Shown here piece by piece: positions 1 to 11,041 of a DNA stretch of 64,000 nucleotides. The translations under genes were made by a program, and so were the position numbers. Each line of letters starts with the position of its first letter. Position 1 is the first letter of the stretch. This DNA is from Neolentinus lepideus HHB14362 ss-1. Its lineage: Eukaryota; Basidiomycota; Agaricomycetes; Gloeophyllales; Gloeophyllaceae. The stretch covers positions 1-64,000 of the forward strand of contig KV425590.1 of NCBI GenBank assembly GCA_001632425.1, written 5' to 3'. The notes under the pieces are model-generated. The model saw only the letters and a list, made by a program, of their open reading frames with translations. It was not told where the DNA came from and searched no databases.

Positions 1-735
1 ATGCCGATGACTCGACTGAATGACGCCCGACGTCCGCGCTACCGAGGAGCCGTCCTAAGTCCGCCGAGGAGCCGAGAGCCTCGTCGCTGGTGCGTAGGGT
101 CGCTAGTGCGCAGAGTACCGACAGTGCGCTATTGAGTCGCTAAGTCGCCGTTCCCACGAAGCGCGCGGAATCGCTCTAAGTCGCGTTTTCTGGGGTCAGA
201 AGCCAACGGGGCGTATCATCGCGTTTAGGTACTCTTGTGTACCTCCGACTTCACCAGAGATAGCGACAGAGCACACCAGTGTAGTGTCGCTGTTTGTAAG
301 CAATCCCTTTCAAGTCCCTTTCTCTTAGACAGCCCCGTGCGCTGTAGCGTAGTACTAACCAGAGTCTATATACGTCCAAGTCAGAGATAGCGACTACCAG
401 TAGCGCTCCCCTATAGAGCACCAAAGACCATACAGCGCCGAGTAGGAGGAGTACCGTATAGCGCCTACACAGCGCCGTGCACATAGCGCTACATAGCACC
501 TAGCATCACCTTCTATCCTCAGACTGCCGCCAAGTAGCGACTTGGCGCCAACCTCCCTTTAGCCCCAACTATACGTCTCACCTACACCCATCCCCTCCGA
601 ACTATATTACCCTTCATTACCCCGGGCCTCGCAGCCATCTGACACCAAGGGCTTTGGTGTTTGCTTTGTGGCTGTGTCTACCCTTTAGGTCTCATTTCTG
701 CGGGTTTCGTCATGTGTCTGTGCATATCAGCGTGT
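1..735 (+). repeat. CGCTAT-rich dispersed repeat, probably LTR-derived
   Basis: No gene. The stretch is full of CGCTAT/ATAGCG words and consists of three blocks that recur elsewhere. Bases about 121-222 match 6640-6745 in the same orientation, about 225-500 match 6090-5812 inverted, and about 515-735 match both 4350-4140 (inverted) and 9335-9496 (direct). This copy keeps many CpGs that the others have as TpG or CpA, so it is the least decayed. It is most likely part of an LTR or element end truncated by the window edge; no coding sense was found. Confidence 0.6.
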
Positions 736-1067
736 GCACTTGCTTTTGCGTGATTTTTGACATTTTCTTGTTTTTGACCAAATAGCGCTAGTGGAATGGA
801 TGAATAGAGTGATAGCAACAAATAGCAATATAGTGAAACAAATAACATGAACAGTTTTGGAAAAGTGTATGCATGCACTGGTTGAACGGTGTTCCCTCCT
901 CCCCCAGACTTTACAATGTGAACTGTCCCCAGTTCTTCAGAAGGCAAGAGAGGTGGTTGCATAAAAAAAAGAAGCAGAGTTGCATCTGGTATGAAGGAAT
1001 ACAAAAATTTTGAAACAATGAACAATAAACTTTTTAAATGAAAAAGATTATAAGAAAAATCAAGAAC

Positions 1068-3660
1068 TCAATCATCAGCAGGGAGTGCATCTTCATCTCC
1101 ATGATCATTGAGCTCTTCCATGCGGTGGACTTGATCATTGCTGATGTCAGTAAAGTCATCAGGTAGTGGAATCATCTTGCGTGCTAGATAGGGGATAACG
1201 TGAAAGGTCACAATAGGCCTGTCAAACCAGGTACTGTCAAGTTCTGCGAGGATGTAGATGCCACCACAATTGTGCGATATGATGATGAGTGGTCGCAGAT
1301 AGCATGGGCGCATCTTGCATTTGAGTGGCGGTATTGCACATGAGAACTAGGTCACCATGCTTGAAGTTGAAGTCCCTGATTGTATGCATGTGTTCCTTTT
1401 CAAAGCACTTTACTGCTTCTACATGATGCTGGAGGATGTGGGGGTGAAGGCACTCTACTTGATCATTGTGCTTCTGTAGCGCAATAGCGCGGCACGCTAT
1501 AAGGTCAGTGATAGACAGGATGGAGTCAGGCTTTGACAATATCTAGGGGTATGAGTGGGTGCACACCAGTCACTGTGAAGTATGGAGAACACCTCATGCA
1601 CCACCTGATAGTAATGCACTCTGACCATACAACTGAATGGAAAACCTGTGACCACTTCTTAGAGTCACCATCCACCGCCTTGAATAGCACTTGGCAAATG
1701 TCAAAGTGGGGATGCTCTACAACTCCGTTGGCTCTTAAGTTGTATCTGCTAATCCATATGTGTCATGTACTGAACTTCTTGCTCAAGTATTCCATTGCTG
1801 TGATGAAAGGCTTGCCGTTGTCTGTTACGATTTCTGTGAGTCTACCCCATCAACATAGGATGTCCTCATAGATCCAATCACCTATTGATTGTGCATTCTC
1901 TGATCGCAACTTCTTGGCTTCTGGATAGAATGTCAAGACACATTGTGCTTGGATGATATAATGAAAACTGCCTGAGGCTGGAAGATGCATGGTGTCAATA
2001 TGGACTTTGAAGAATAGCGGTGCTGGAGTAGCGATGGTTGGCGGGATGAGAATGAGTCAGGATTGTTGCATCTGGCATAGATGGCAGCTCTTGACATACC
2101 ACATAGTGTCTTGTATGCAGAGAGGCCACCAGAAGCACTCCAGCAATAGTGCCTTGGTAGCATAGATACCATGGTGGCCTACACAATCATGGCAAGCACA
2201 GAGGGCTTTGAGTCATGCTTTGCCTAAGAGAACTAGCTAGTGCACTCCTTGCACATCCTTCTTCCACAGTTTACCACCACTAACAAAGAACTGTGCTGTG
2301 TACTTGACAAAGCCTGTGTACTTGACAAAGCCTGTGTACTTGTCCTCCACTATCTCATCTGGCCTGGTTAACATCTCAAACCAGTCATCTAGTAGCACCA
2401 ATCACTGGTCTAGTTGTCGCATGCTATCTGTCCTTGGGAAGTCTGCATAGGTGAGACACTCCTCATCACTATCTTGCTCTTCATCGCTACCAGTGTTAGA
2501 CTGTTCATCAGCTTCTTCTACAAGGTCTTGAGCAAATACCACCAAATTAGAAGGTGATTTGAGATAGGCGATGTGCTTGATGAAGTGGATGAAGCTGTGA
2601 AGGTGGTCTATCCAGTTGTCAAACTCTGGGTCTTCATCTTGTGGCGGGTCATCTGGTTGCAGCAGATAGCGTGACAAACCATCAGGTCCATGCTTAACTC
2701 CTGGCACATGGACAAGTTTGAAGTGGAAGGTGAGGATGGAGACTATCCTGCAATTGATACTGGCAGACAGTGCTATGTCAGGATTCTGTAGCATACCCTT
2801 GATGTAGCACACATTGACTTTGACAACTAGATTGCAGACACCTAGCAAATAGAGACGTACCACACATAGACTCCTGAATAGACCATAGATCTTGAGCTTG
2901 GGTTGTGAGAAGTGTCACTCACGGACATTGAGTGTGATGGAGCTGAACTGACTATAGTTGCAATTCTTGGTACCTGCCATTGCTTGTTGGCAGAGATAGT
3001 AACCTACTGCAATATAGGTGTCTATGGCTAGGATGACTGGTAGGGAGGATGTGTAGTCAATGGGACATAGTGCCAGTGACTCTAATAGCACCTGCTTGAG
3101 ATCTGCCTGCACTAGGTCTTGTTCAGGGCCTCACTCAAAGGGTGGCTGGTGTTCCTGCAAGAAAGAATGACACTGCTTCAAAGATTGATGCCACCCCATA
3201 AGGAGTGTCTGCTGCTTGTTTGGGGTTCTTGATCTGAAGGCATGTGAACACCTTGGTTCATAACTCCTGGCTGAAGGCGTGCTGGAAGGTGTGGTTCTGC
3301 TCATGCTCAGAGATAAGGTCTCTGCATCTGAGGAAGCATGTGATGAGGAGGAACTCATGGTAGAATGTTGATAAGTCCACCAAGTTGTGGATACTAATGT
3401 GTATGTGCTCCCAACCAGCCTATCCATGTCTCCTATAGAATAGTGCTGATCTTCATGAACCACTGGGTTAGCATCTTGAGTGTGGTGGCAAACTCCTCAT
3501 ATGTCTTGGCAGCATCCTCATATTCCAGCAACCCTTTCCACATCTCCTCTTTGTGCATCAATACATATTTGACTGCTGTGTGCTTGTCTGCTTCATTCAT
3601 GATGAGTGTGGGGTGCACCTTGAAGAGATCTTCTAGATCCTCCAGATAGTGCAATAGCAA
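1068..3660 (-). pseudogene. Degenerate Ty3/gypsy gag-pol relic
   Basis: Read on the minus strand, protein fragments follow gag-pol order. A Gag-like piece lies at 3660-3433 (LEDLFKVHP..., EEMWKGLLEYEDAAKTYEEF). An RNase H fragment with a catalytic-type Asp follows at 3112-2915 and ends in SITLN-RE. The connection region of basidiomycete gypsy elements (FHFKLVHVPGVKHGPDGLSR) is at 2863-2402. Integrase-like fragments and a C-terminal integrase tail (ELDSTWFDRPIVTFHVIPYLAR) are at 1313-1068. Stops and frameshifts break every domain, and I see no room for a normal reverse-transcriptase core between Gag and RNase H, so it is internally deleted. The region is very poor in CpG. A short tandem duplication of a 16-19 base unit lies near 2298-2345. 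Not functional. Confidence 0.8.
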
Positions 3661-4139
3661 TCACATGTTTTCAGGATCGAATACAGGTGCAGCCTTGTTG
3701 CAGCATGATGGTAGGGCTTTGATGTCAGCCATAGTGTTTGTCTCAGAGATGGTTTCTAGAGTAGAGGGAGGGAGGACTGGTTGTTCATTGATAGGAGAGG
3801 TGGGCAGAGGTGAAGCTGCTTGTGATGGAGGTGCAGATAGCATGGCTATATGAGCTGGTCAGTGCCTTGGAAATAGCGAAGCTAGTGGAACCTCCTCAGA
3901 AGATTCTGAGTCACTGTGAGGGATATCGGATGGTGTCTGGGAGAAGTGCCCTGGATAGAGACAGTTTGCAATTGCTACTGCTGCATCATAAACCTCTTTG
4001 ATTGCTTCGCTATTAATGCACTCCCTTTCGACAAGGTCTAAGAAACATTCTTGGTGCTGCTCTAGCTCTCTAGCAAGATCGCTAGCATCTTGATTATGCC
4101 CGGATGTCTCATGAAATTCCCCCTCATGGTGGGCTCCAA

Positions 4140-4350
4140 AATGATGTGCACAGACATGTGATGAAACCCATGAAGAAGAGACCTAAAGACGGACACAACT
4201 GCAAAGCAAACACCAAACTCTTGGTGTCAGATGGCTGCGAGGCCTGGGGTAACAAAGGGTATAGATGGTTTGGAGGGGATAGGTGTAGGTGAGATGTATA
4301 GATGGGGCTAAAGGGGCACTGAGTAGCTATCTGGTGGCAGTCTGATTTGA
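4140..4350 (-). repeat. Inverted copy of the 515-735 repeat block
   Basis: Reverse-complementing this stretch gives the same order of words as 515-735: the ...CACCTACACC... stretch, the CTGACACCAAG stretch, the TTGCTTTG..GTGTCT stretch, and the CATGTGTCTGTGCA end. The copies differ mainly at CpG sites. On the minus strand it lies just upstream of the decayed gypsy Gag, which suggests it is that element's 5' LTR end. It abuts the LTR beginning at 4370. Confidence 0.6.
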
Positions 4351-4369
4351 GAGAGACATCACTATGGGC

Positions 4370-5614
4370 TGAAGGCTAAGACACACAACAACCACCAAAA
4401 ACACCTAAAAAACATGGAGGGAACTCCATCTAATGGTGTCAGCAGTCAAAGGATAGAAAAGGTAAAGCTCGGGGGAGGTGAGGGATGAAAAACAACACAA
4501 TGGAAGGCACTGTATATCCCCTGTGAGTCGACCCAGACACTATGCAACTTCTAACTCTCTAACTCCAAAACTACACTTCTCGGCACTGACTCGGTGCTCC
4601 TCAGAGGGTATTTGGTACTGGGCAAGACCAGCTGTCCATCAGAAGGACTTGGAAGGGTGAAAGACAATAGCTCAGAAGGTTCCTCCATGCTGGAGGACTC
4701 TAGGACACAATAGAACACAATGTGGATGCAGTAAAATGCAGTAAGAATGCAATGGAGATGATAAGATGCAATGCAAATGCAAGACCTCATGCTGAGGCCG
4801 ACTAGAATGCAATTTCGAATACAGTGAAACTTTGAGATGTGAAAGGTGAAGTAAATTTGATGGTGACCTGTACAGTGGTCCAGAATGATGGGGGTCCAAG
4901 AATACAGGATGTCTAAAGTAGTAAGTAACTCAAAGGTCTGAAATCTACTAAGTCTGAAGCTCCTTCATCTATCAAATCACACCATATGCAACAAATGAGA
5001 AAATATGTCTGAAACCATATCACCGCAGCACGCCATACACCTAGCCAAGTACCACAATGGCATCAGAGCAGCAAGGAGGGTCTGCAGCACCTGAACTCAG
5101 TGCATCCAATTAACTTAGAGGTGCCATATGGTTGAACGGAGGATAGGATCATTGCAAGTGCATAAGGGAGACTGGATACAGTCAACTCGGCATGGATAAG
5201 CTCAAGATAGAAGTGCTGAGAGTGCTGAGTGTCATGAAATTGCTGACATTGGGGGGTTCCAAAGGTCCTGAATGCTGACTAGCCTCGCAACACCCACATG
5301 ATGATGTTCTGGAGCACATAGGAGGTCTGCTGATAATGTCGGTGCTGCTCTCAAGGTGCATAAGGGTCACTTGGTCACCTCAGCATACATTAAAGGCTCC
5401 GAGGATCTCCGAGGATGCCATGGTGAAGTCCTGAAACTTGGCACAATGTCAAAGTGCATTGGTTGTAGCAGGCGTGTGGCTCAGAGCTCAGATATGAAGT
5501 ACGTCGGAGCATGGAGATGTGTCAGAGGTGAATGGAAGTGGTGAAGTGCTCTGAGAAGTCATTAGAAACACTGAAAATGTGTTTTCAGAGGCTAGCGGCA
5601 CCTGAGGCCTATCA
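4370..5614 (+). mobile_element. LTR (about 1,245 bp), plus orientation
   Basis: Starts TGAAGGCTAAGACACAC and ends GAGGCCTATCA, giving TG...CA termini. It is an inverted copy of 7394-8791 over its whole length; the length difference is one block of about 153 bp present only in the right copy. Matching ORF pairs (for example 4790-4551 here and 8370-8609 there) are by-products of the shared sequence, not genes. The flanks show no obvious 5-bp duplication. It separates two blocks (5812-6090 and 4140-4350) that are adjacent at 225-735, so it appears to have inserted into that repeat. Confidence 0.65.
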
Positions 5615-5670
5615 GCGCTATGTAACACTATGCGTTGATGATAGAGTTGAATGAGCTAACCCAGGAAAAT

Positions 5671-5742
5671 GGCACAAGCTGGAATTGAACCAGTGACCTC
5701 CCGTAATCGTGCTGTGGTGCTCTTACCACTGAGCTATGGTGC
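5671..5742 (-). tRNA. tRNA-like sequence (pseudo-tRNA or SINE head)
   Basis: On the minus strand the sequence has a good A box (TAGCTCAGTGG, with a D stem CTCA/GAGC) and a good B box (GGTTCAATTCC, with a T stem CTGG/CCAG) at tRNA-like spacing. The acceptor arms do not pair fully (GCACCAT against TTGTGCC) and the anticodon stem has mismatches, so I do not assign an amino acid. If the frame of the cloverleaf is right, the anticodon would be ACG, but this is weak. It lies among transposons, directly beside the 4370-5614 LTR, so a tRNA-derived SINE or dead tRNA copy is more likely than a working gene. Confidence 0.45.
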
Positions 5743-5811
5743 GGTAGTCAAGCTCTGACTATAAGTTTCTTTTAACTTCAAATTTATCAGAGTGTCTGGG
5801 GTCTCGGACCC

Positions 5812-6090
5812 CATCAGCGTACAGCGCAATATAAGCACTATACAACACTCCTCCAAATTGGTGCTATACGGTCTTTGGTGCTCTGTAGGAGAGTGCTACT
5901 TGTGGTCACTACCTGTAACTCTGGGTGTATAGACTCTGGTTAATGCTATGCTACAGCACATGAGGCTGCCTAGGAGAGAGACTTGTAAAGGATTTTGCTT
6001 ACTATCAGCGATGCTATGCTGATTTGCTCTGTCACTATCTCTGGGTGAAGTTAGAGGTATGCAAGAGTACCTATACACAAGTCACAAAGT
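5812..6090 (-). repeat. Inverted, CpG-decayed copy of the 225-500 repeat block
   Basis: The reverse complement carries the same landmarks in the same order as 225-500: GGTACTCTTG, CCAGAGATAG-GACAGAGCA, ACCAGAGTCTATA, and AGAGCACCAAAGACC. Differences are largely CG to TG or CA. No ORF of note. A hairpin, GGGGTC..GACCCC, lies just outside at about 5799-5812. Confidence 0.6.
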
Positions 6091-6730
6091 GGACTTAGAA
6101 GAAACTCTGATGCAAGACTGAAATCCGAAGAGTGTGGTGAAGATCACTTGTTGTACAAAACAGAAAGGTGATGGCTTAAATAGAAGAGAGTGACTGCTCT
6201 ATGTCTGGCTCTAACTACCTACTACCACAAATTGTGCCGTTGCTCTGCCTCACACCCCATATGACTCATACCATCTCATTCCTAGTCCATATGCAATCCT
6301 CGACCAATACCCCTTGCAATCTTGCTGCACCAACTCAAGCACATGCACCATCCCTCAGGCAGGAGCCAGTCGGGTTTGTCTTGACTTTGTGTTGGAGTGC
6401 ACCTCCTTGATGATCAGGCAGTGGGCTGTGCTGTGACACTAGCACAATCTTGCTGAATAGGGATAAAGGGTGGGGCCACTATATTGTGCAGTGGTGTCAT
6501 GATAGCTGTAGTCACGCTATGTATCAATGTGCATTGCAACACATAAGGAAAGTCACGCCAATAGTACTAGTGCTGATCCAGAGCATCGGTGGTCTGTACA
6601 CCATATGGAAGTCAGGATCACTAGCATGCAGAATACTGCTAGAGCACTATTGAGTCGCTAAGTTGCAGTTCTTATGAAGTGCGCAGAATCACCCTAAATC
6701 ACATTTTCTGGGGCCAGAAGCCAATGGGGC
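6090..6730. repeat. Repeat-derived spacer, includes copy of 121-222 at 6640-6745
   Basis: No gene recognised. The last 100 bases repeat 121-222 (TATTGAGTCGCTAAGT..., TTTTCTGGGG-CAGAAGCCAA), with most CpGs lost. The rest is CpG-poor and resembles the surrounding transposon DNA. A TATA-like TTAAATAG lies near 6178. Confidence 0.45.
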
Positions 6731-7290
6731 CTATCAACAGTAGTGAGCCTTATTCACTCTACCCTTCTGTTTATCCACCCAAGGCCTATTCATATAGTAC
6801 TTACTGATGGCCTGTTTAAGGGTCTCCCAATTAGCCTCTATTTCCTCTTGATAGTGCTCAGCCAAAGAGTAGTACCAGGACTCTGCTAAACCAATTAAAC
6901 ACTGTGGCACCACAGCACCTAGCTGAGTGGCAATAGTTCATGATCATTTGGCTAATGCATTTACTTTGATAAGCCATTGGGCCAATTCATCTGAATTCCC
7001 ATCCCAAGTAGGTACCATGTCAACCTTGTACTGAGTATCAAAATGTGGCTCTGTGGGTCTAGTGGTGAAAGGAGGATGAGGAGCCTGTGGCAAAGGATCG
7101 ACTAATCCTATCCCTGGGTCATTTCCAGGGTCACCACCATCAGGAGGACTGTTTGGAGGACATCTCAGTGGCAGTTTATTCCTTTGGTGATTTCCTGGAA
7201 GTCTGTGGTTGTGAGAGTTTCTTCAAGATAACAAGAAACTGTCATTGTCTGAACTATCATCTGAGGGATCAGGGTTAGGGGCTGATGCTC
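6730..7290 (-). pseudogene. Degenerate retrotransposon Gag fragment
   Basis: Translating the minus strand across stops gives a recognisable basidiomycete retroelement Gag core: KVDMVPTWDGNSDELAQWL, then ESWYYSLAEHYQEEIEANW, then QAISKYYMNRPWVDKQKG. Two or more stops and a probable frameshift interrupt it, so it is dead. It lies just inside the minus-oriented LTR at 7394-8791, where a 5' LTR would be followed by gag, so the two probably belong to one element. No downstream pol was found before the next repeat. Confidence 0.55.
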
Positions 7291-7393
7291 TGTATTGTGG
7301 CTGGTGCTGTGGCTCAGGCTGAGTAGCATGTCTGGTGTTAAATAGTTCCGTAAATCGAGGACCATTAGTAAGATTAGAGCTTTTGGTATGTGG

Positions 7394-8791
7394 TGATAGG
7401 CCTCAGGCACAGCTAGCCTCCGAAAACACCTTTTCAGTGTTTCTAATGACTTCTCGGAGCACTCCACCACTTTCATTTACCTCCAACATATCTCCATGCT
7501 CTGACATACTTCATATCTGAGCTCTGAGCCACACACCTGCTACAACTGATGCACTTTGACATTGTGCCAAGTTTCAGGACTTCACCATGGCATCCTCGGA
7601 GATCCTCGGAGCCTTTACTGTATGCTGAGGTGACCAAGTGACCCTTATGCACCTCGAGAGCAGCACCGACATTATCAGCAGACCTCCTACATGCTCCAGA
7701 ACATCATCATGTGGGTGTTGCGAGGCTAGTCAGCATTCAGGACCTTTGGAACCCCCCAATGTCAGCAATTTCATGACACTCAGCACTCTCGGCACTTCTA
7801 TCTTGAGCTTATCCATGCCGAGTTGACTGTATCCAGTCTCCCTTATGCACTTGCAATGATCCTATCCTCCATTCAACCATATGACACCTCTGAGTTGATT
7901 GGATGCACTGAGTTCAGGTGCTGCAGACCCTCCTTGCTGCTCTGATGCCATTGCAGACCTTTGTCAACTATCCTTACAATGTTCAAGATGCAAGTCAGCT
8001 CATACAAGTCATTCATCGGCGCCAACACTTCAGATGGAGCATTTTTGGAAGGTTTTCCTTCAGACAGGTTGTTTCTAAGGCACCAAGTGTATTTTGGAAT
8101 GATAGCAGTACTTGGTTAGGCATATGGCGTGCTGTGGTGGTATGGTTTCAGATGTATTTTCTCATTTGTTGCATACAGTGCGATTTGATAGATGAAGGAG
8201 CTTCAGACTTAGTAGATTTCAGACCTTTGAGTTACTTACTACTTTAGACATCCTGTATTCTTGGACCCCCATCATTCCGGACCACCATACAGGTCACCAT
8301 CAAATTTACTTCACCTTTCACATCTCAAAGTCTCGCTGCATTCAAAATTGTGTTCTAGTTGGTTTTGGCGTGAGGTCTTGCGTTTGTGTTGCATCTTATC
8401 ATCTCCATTGTGTTCTTACTGCATTTTACTGCATCTGTGTTGCATTCTATTGCATCCTAGAGTCCTCTGGCATGGAGGAACCTTCTGAGCTATCGTCTGA
8501 TTGTCTTCCAAGTCCTTCAAAAGGACAGCTGGTCTTGCCCAGTACCAAATACCCTCCGAGGAGTGCCGAGTCGGCACCAAGAAGTGTAGTTTCAAAGTTA
8601 GAGGTATAGAGTTGTGTAGAGTGTCTTGGTCAACTCATAGGAGATATACAGTGCCTTCCATTGTGTTGTTTTTCATCCCTCACCTCCCCCGAGCTTTACC
8701 TTTCTACCCTTCGACTACTGACACTATTAGACAGAGTTCTCTCCGCATTTTCTAGGTGTTTTTGGTGGTTGTTGTGTGTCTTAGCCTGTCA
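7394..8791 (-). mobile_element. LTR (about 1,398 bp), minus orientation
   Basis: Read on the minus strand it starts TGACAGGCTAAGACACAC and ends GAGGCCTATCA, and it is the inverted counterpart of 4370-5614. A segment of about 153 bp (roughly 7954-8106) has no counterpart in the left copy, which accounts for the whole length difference. The gag remnant at 7290-6730 follows it in the expected direction. ORFs inside (7638-7826, 8370-8609) mirror ORFs of the left copy and are not genes. Confidence 0.65.
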
Positions 8792-8794
8792 GCG

Positions 8795-9505
8795 GTGGCC
8801 TGTGCGTATGAACACTGTAGCTTATGGATATTGTTCCCCCTGTCTGAGGTTTGAGATAGATCTGTTTTAGGAATAGTTTCATTTTAGTAGTATATGGCTC
8901 TTGGTTCATTTGTTTACCCAGTAGAGTACTTCAGTTGGACCTCCTGTAGGCAGACAAGGCAGGCAACTGGCAACCCAGTCAGTCCTCCCTGCACAATCTA
9001 GTGTTCCCATCTCATTCCTGCATCTATCTCTGAGCTTCCTGTGTCTTGCATCCTTCCTCTGATCTCTGCATCGCTATCATCGCTATACATCACTAGAGTG
9101 CTACATTGCTATCTCACCAACTGCTAATAGGGTGCTGTGTTGCTATTATTGCTATATGTCGCTATTGGCACCAACCCTTTGCCCACTCTGCATGTTCAAC
9201 TTCTATAGTGCGCTGTGTCGCACCTTGTCATTTTCTGATTGTGTTCTATTTTTAGCCTCCCACCGCTATTCTGTCACTATTCTTCTGCTTCCCACTTCAC
9301 ATCGCAGTATTTTGGGTTTTTTTATATGTTGCATTTGTGGTCTGCGGTCTCGGCCCTATCCTTCCATTTACTCCCTCTGAACTATCTTTTACCCTTCAAC
9401 TCCCAGGACCTCACAGCTATCTGACACCAAGGGTTTGGTGTTTGCTTTGTGGTTGTGTCTACCCTTTAGGTCTCATTTCCAGCAGGTTTTGTCATGGTTT
9501 GTGTT
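8795..9505 (+). repeat. CGCTAT-rich region with third copy of the 515-735 block
   Basis: About 9060-9180 repeats the word CGCTAT or its decayed forms (TGCTAT, CACTAT) many times, resembling the start of the window. About 9335-9496 is a direct copy of 515-735 (GACACCAAGGGTTTGGTG, TTGCTTTGTGG, CCCTTTAGGTCTCATTTC). It abuts the minus-strand retroelement ORFs at 9508. No gene recognised. Confidence 0.5.
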
Positions 9506-9507
9506 CA

Positions 9508-10449
9508 TCAATGTACTCCTTGAACAAAAGATGGTCTGCTGTTACTTCCAATTGATGTAACACATTGTCCATGGTGGATAGGGGATTCCTCTGATAGATG
9601 GTGTAGTAAATCTTTATCTGCACAATCCTGGCGAGGGGTAGGTGAGGGAGTTACAGCAGTACCAACTGGTGTATTGTGACCCACAAAGGCAGAAATACTG
9701 TCTTGCATGTTGTGAACATCAGTAGTAGTGTTGTCCTTGTTATAATCCCATCCTTGAGGCAGCTTAGGTTTAGAATAAACTTGGCCTATGTATGCTAACC
9801 AGCTTTCTACCTCCTCACAGAAACAAGTACCTACAGTCTCATAATCTTGTTCAGCCCATGCAAAATCTAGTTCTGCATAATTTTCCCATGAGGGACATTT
9901 TCTGTACTCAAGCTTATTAGCTTTTAGTACTGGAGATACACCGAGCTCAATATGATGTAATTGAGCATCTAGCAACTGGTATAGCTTCAAATTAGGAGCT
10001 AACCAGTAATGCTGTTCTTGGGATAAATTAACATGCAATGGGTTTCATAGAAACTTACTTAAAATGGAGAATTTGGTATTGAATTCCTTCTCTGTTTGTC
10101 TGGTTGACGGAATGGATTCTGCCAGTGAAGGGATGTCGAAAGCTTCATACCCTGCCGCTATACAATGGATTACTATCGGCTTGTAAATTCCATATTTTCT
10201 GCAATGCAGGAATCCATGGTATTCATGATTAACAACTGTGGCTACCAAGAACTCATCTATTCTCAGAGGAATTCCTACCATTAAAGGTATATCCTCTTCA
10301 TTATCAGTATTTAAATCCTCTAAGTTTTCAGCTACTTCATCTTCGTCATTGTGATCCTTGAGATTCAATGGTGACTGTTGCTCAGGGAGAGTATCCTGGT
10401 TGATAATGAATGGTGAAGAGGAGCTAGATGGGTGGGCTTTGAATGACAT
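9508..10449 (-). pseudogene. Two-part retroelement ORF (unknown Gag-like protein), broken
   Basis: Two minus-strand reading frames lie end to end: 10449-10045 (134 codons) and 10038-9508 (176 codons). They are separated by a stop, so they are probably one protein broken by a stop/frameshift or by an unrecognised intron (a GTAAGT lies at the junction). The first part has a Ser-rich start and an acidic stretch (HNDEDEVAENLEDLNTD); the second is rich in Trp and Tyr. I do not recognise a family. The position, downstream of a putative LTR and primer-binding site at 10528-10506 on the same strand and in CpG-poor DNA, suggests ORF1/Gag of a decayed LTR element. Confidence 0.4.
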
Positions 10450-10527
10450 AGCGTCTTTGAGTTGAACATCCTTGGGTTAGGGTATCGGTGAATTGGTGAG
10501 TTCTGGTAGTGTCCACCAATTTGTTAT

Positions 10528-10985
10528 GACTGAGCCAGTGTGATAGAATTGAGTAAGAGTAATAAATTTATGATATGGTGAGAGGGGAATTTCCTAGATA
10601 TTGACTCTAGCCACAACTTGAATATCTAATCCAAGATCATAAATACCCAATAATAACCTAAGTCACCCTTGAAATAATTGGCTTTTGCTACAATTATATC
10701 AAGTGGTCATATCCTAGCTAAGACACTATAGGAGGAGGACTTAGATCCTTAGAGGGGAAACATTCCCAAGTGATTTTTGTGTGCAAGAGTGGTTGTATTC
10801 TCAAGGCACTACAGCACTGTACTTAAATACATCGCTCACTGCCTCAACCAGGTGGCCGAGAACAGCATACAGAACATCCTACCTATTTCTACTTACTACT
10901 ATGAGCTTCTCTACTGTTCTTCAAGCCACTCTGAGCTTCGTCCTTTGTCCTCAAAGCTTCTCCATCCTAGTAAGCCATATTAGGA
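10528..10985 (-). mobile_element. Putative LTR of the 9508-10449 retroelement
   Basis: On the minus strand this stretch ends ...GTCATAACA and is followed two bases later by TTGGTGGACACTACC, a plausible primer-binding site starting with TGG. A TATA-like TATTTAAG lies at about 10826-10833 on the minus strand. The outer end is not defined, so the right border is approximate. No second copy is visible in the window. Confidence 0.35.
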
Positions 10986-11041
10986 AGGTGAGTGTGGTGC
11001 TAGCAACTCATGTGGGAAAGTATCCTAAATAGGCTAACTAC

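Noticed and set aside
1..735. CRISPR-like array suggested by regularly recurring CGCTAT words
   Set aside because: Word spacing is irregular and the organism is a eukaryote; these are repeat-element motifs.
7638..7826. 62-codon ORF nearly identical to 5370-5182
   Set aside because: Same reason: shared LTR sequence in inverted orientation.
8370..8609. ORF (79 codons) with a close relative at 4790-4551
   Set aside because: Similarity between two ORFs looked like a gene family, but the similarity covers the whole LTRs including non-coding parts; it reflects repeat copies.
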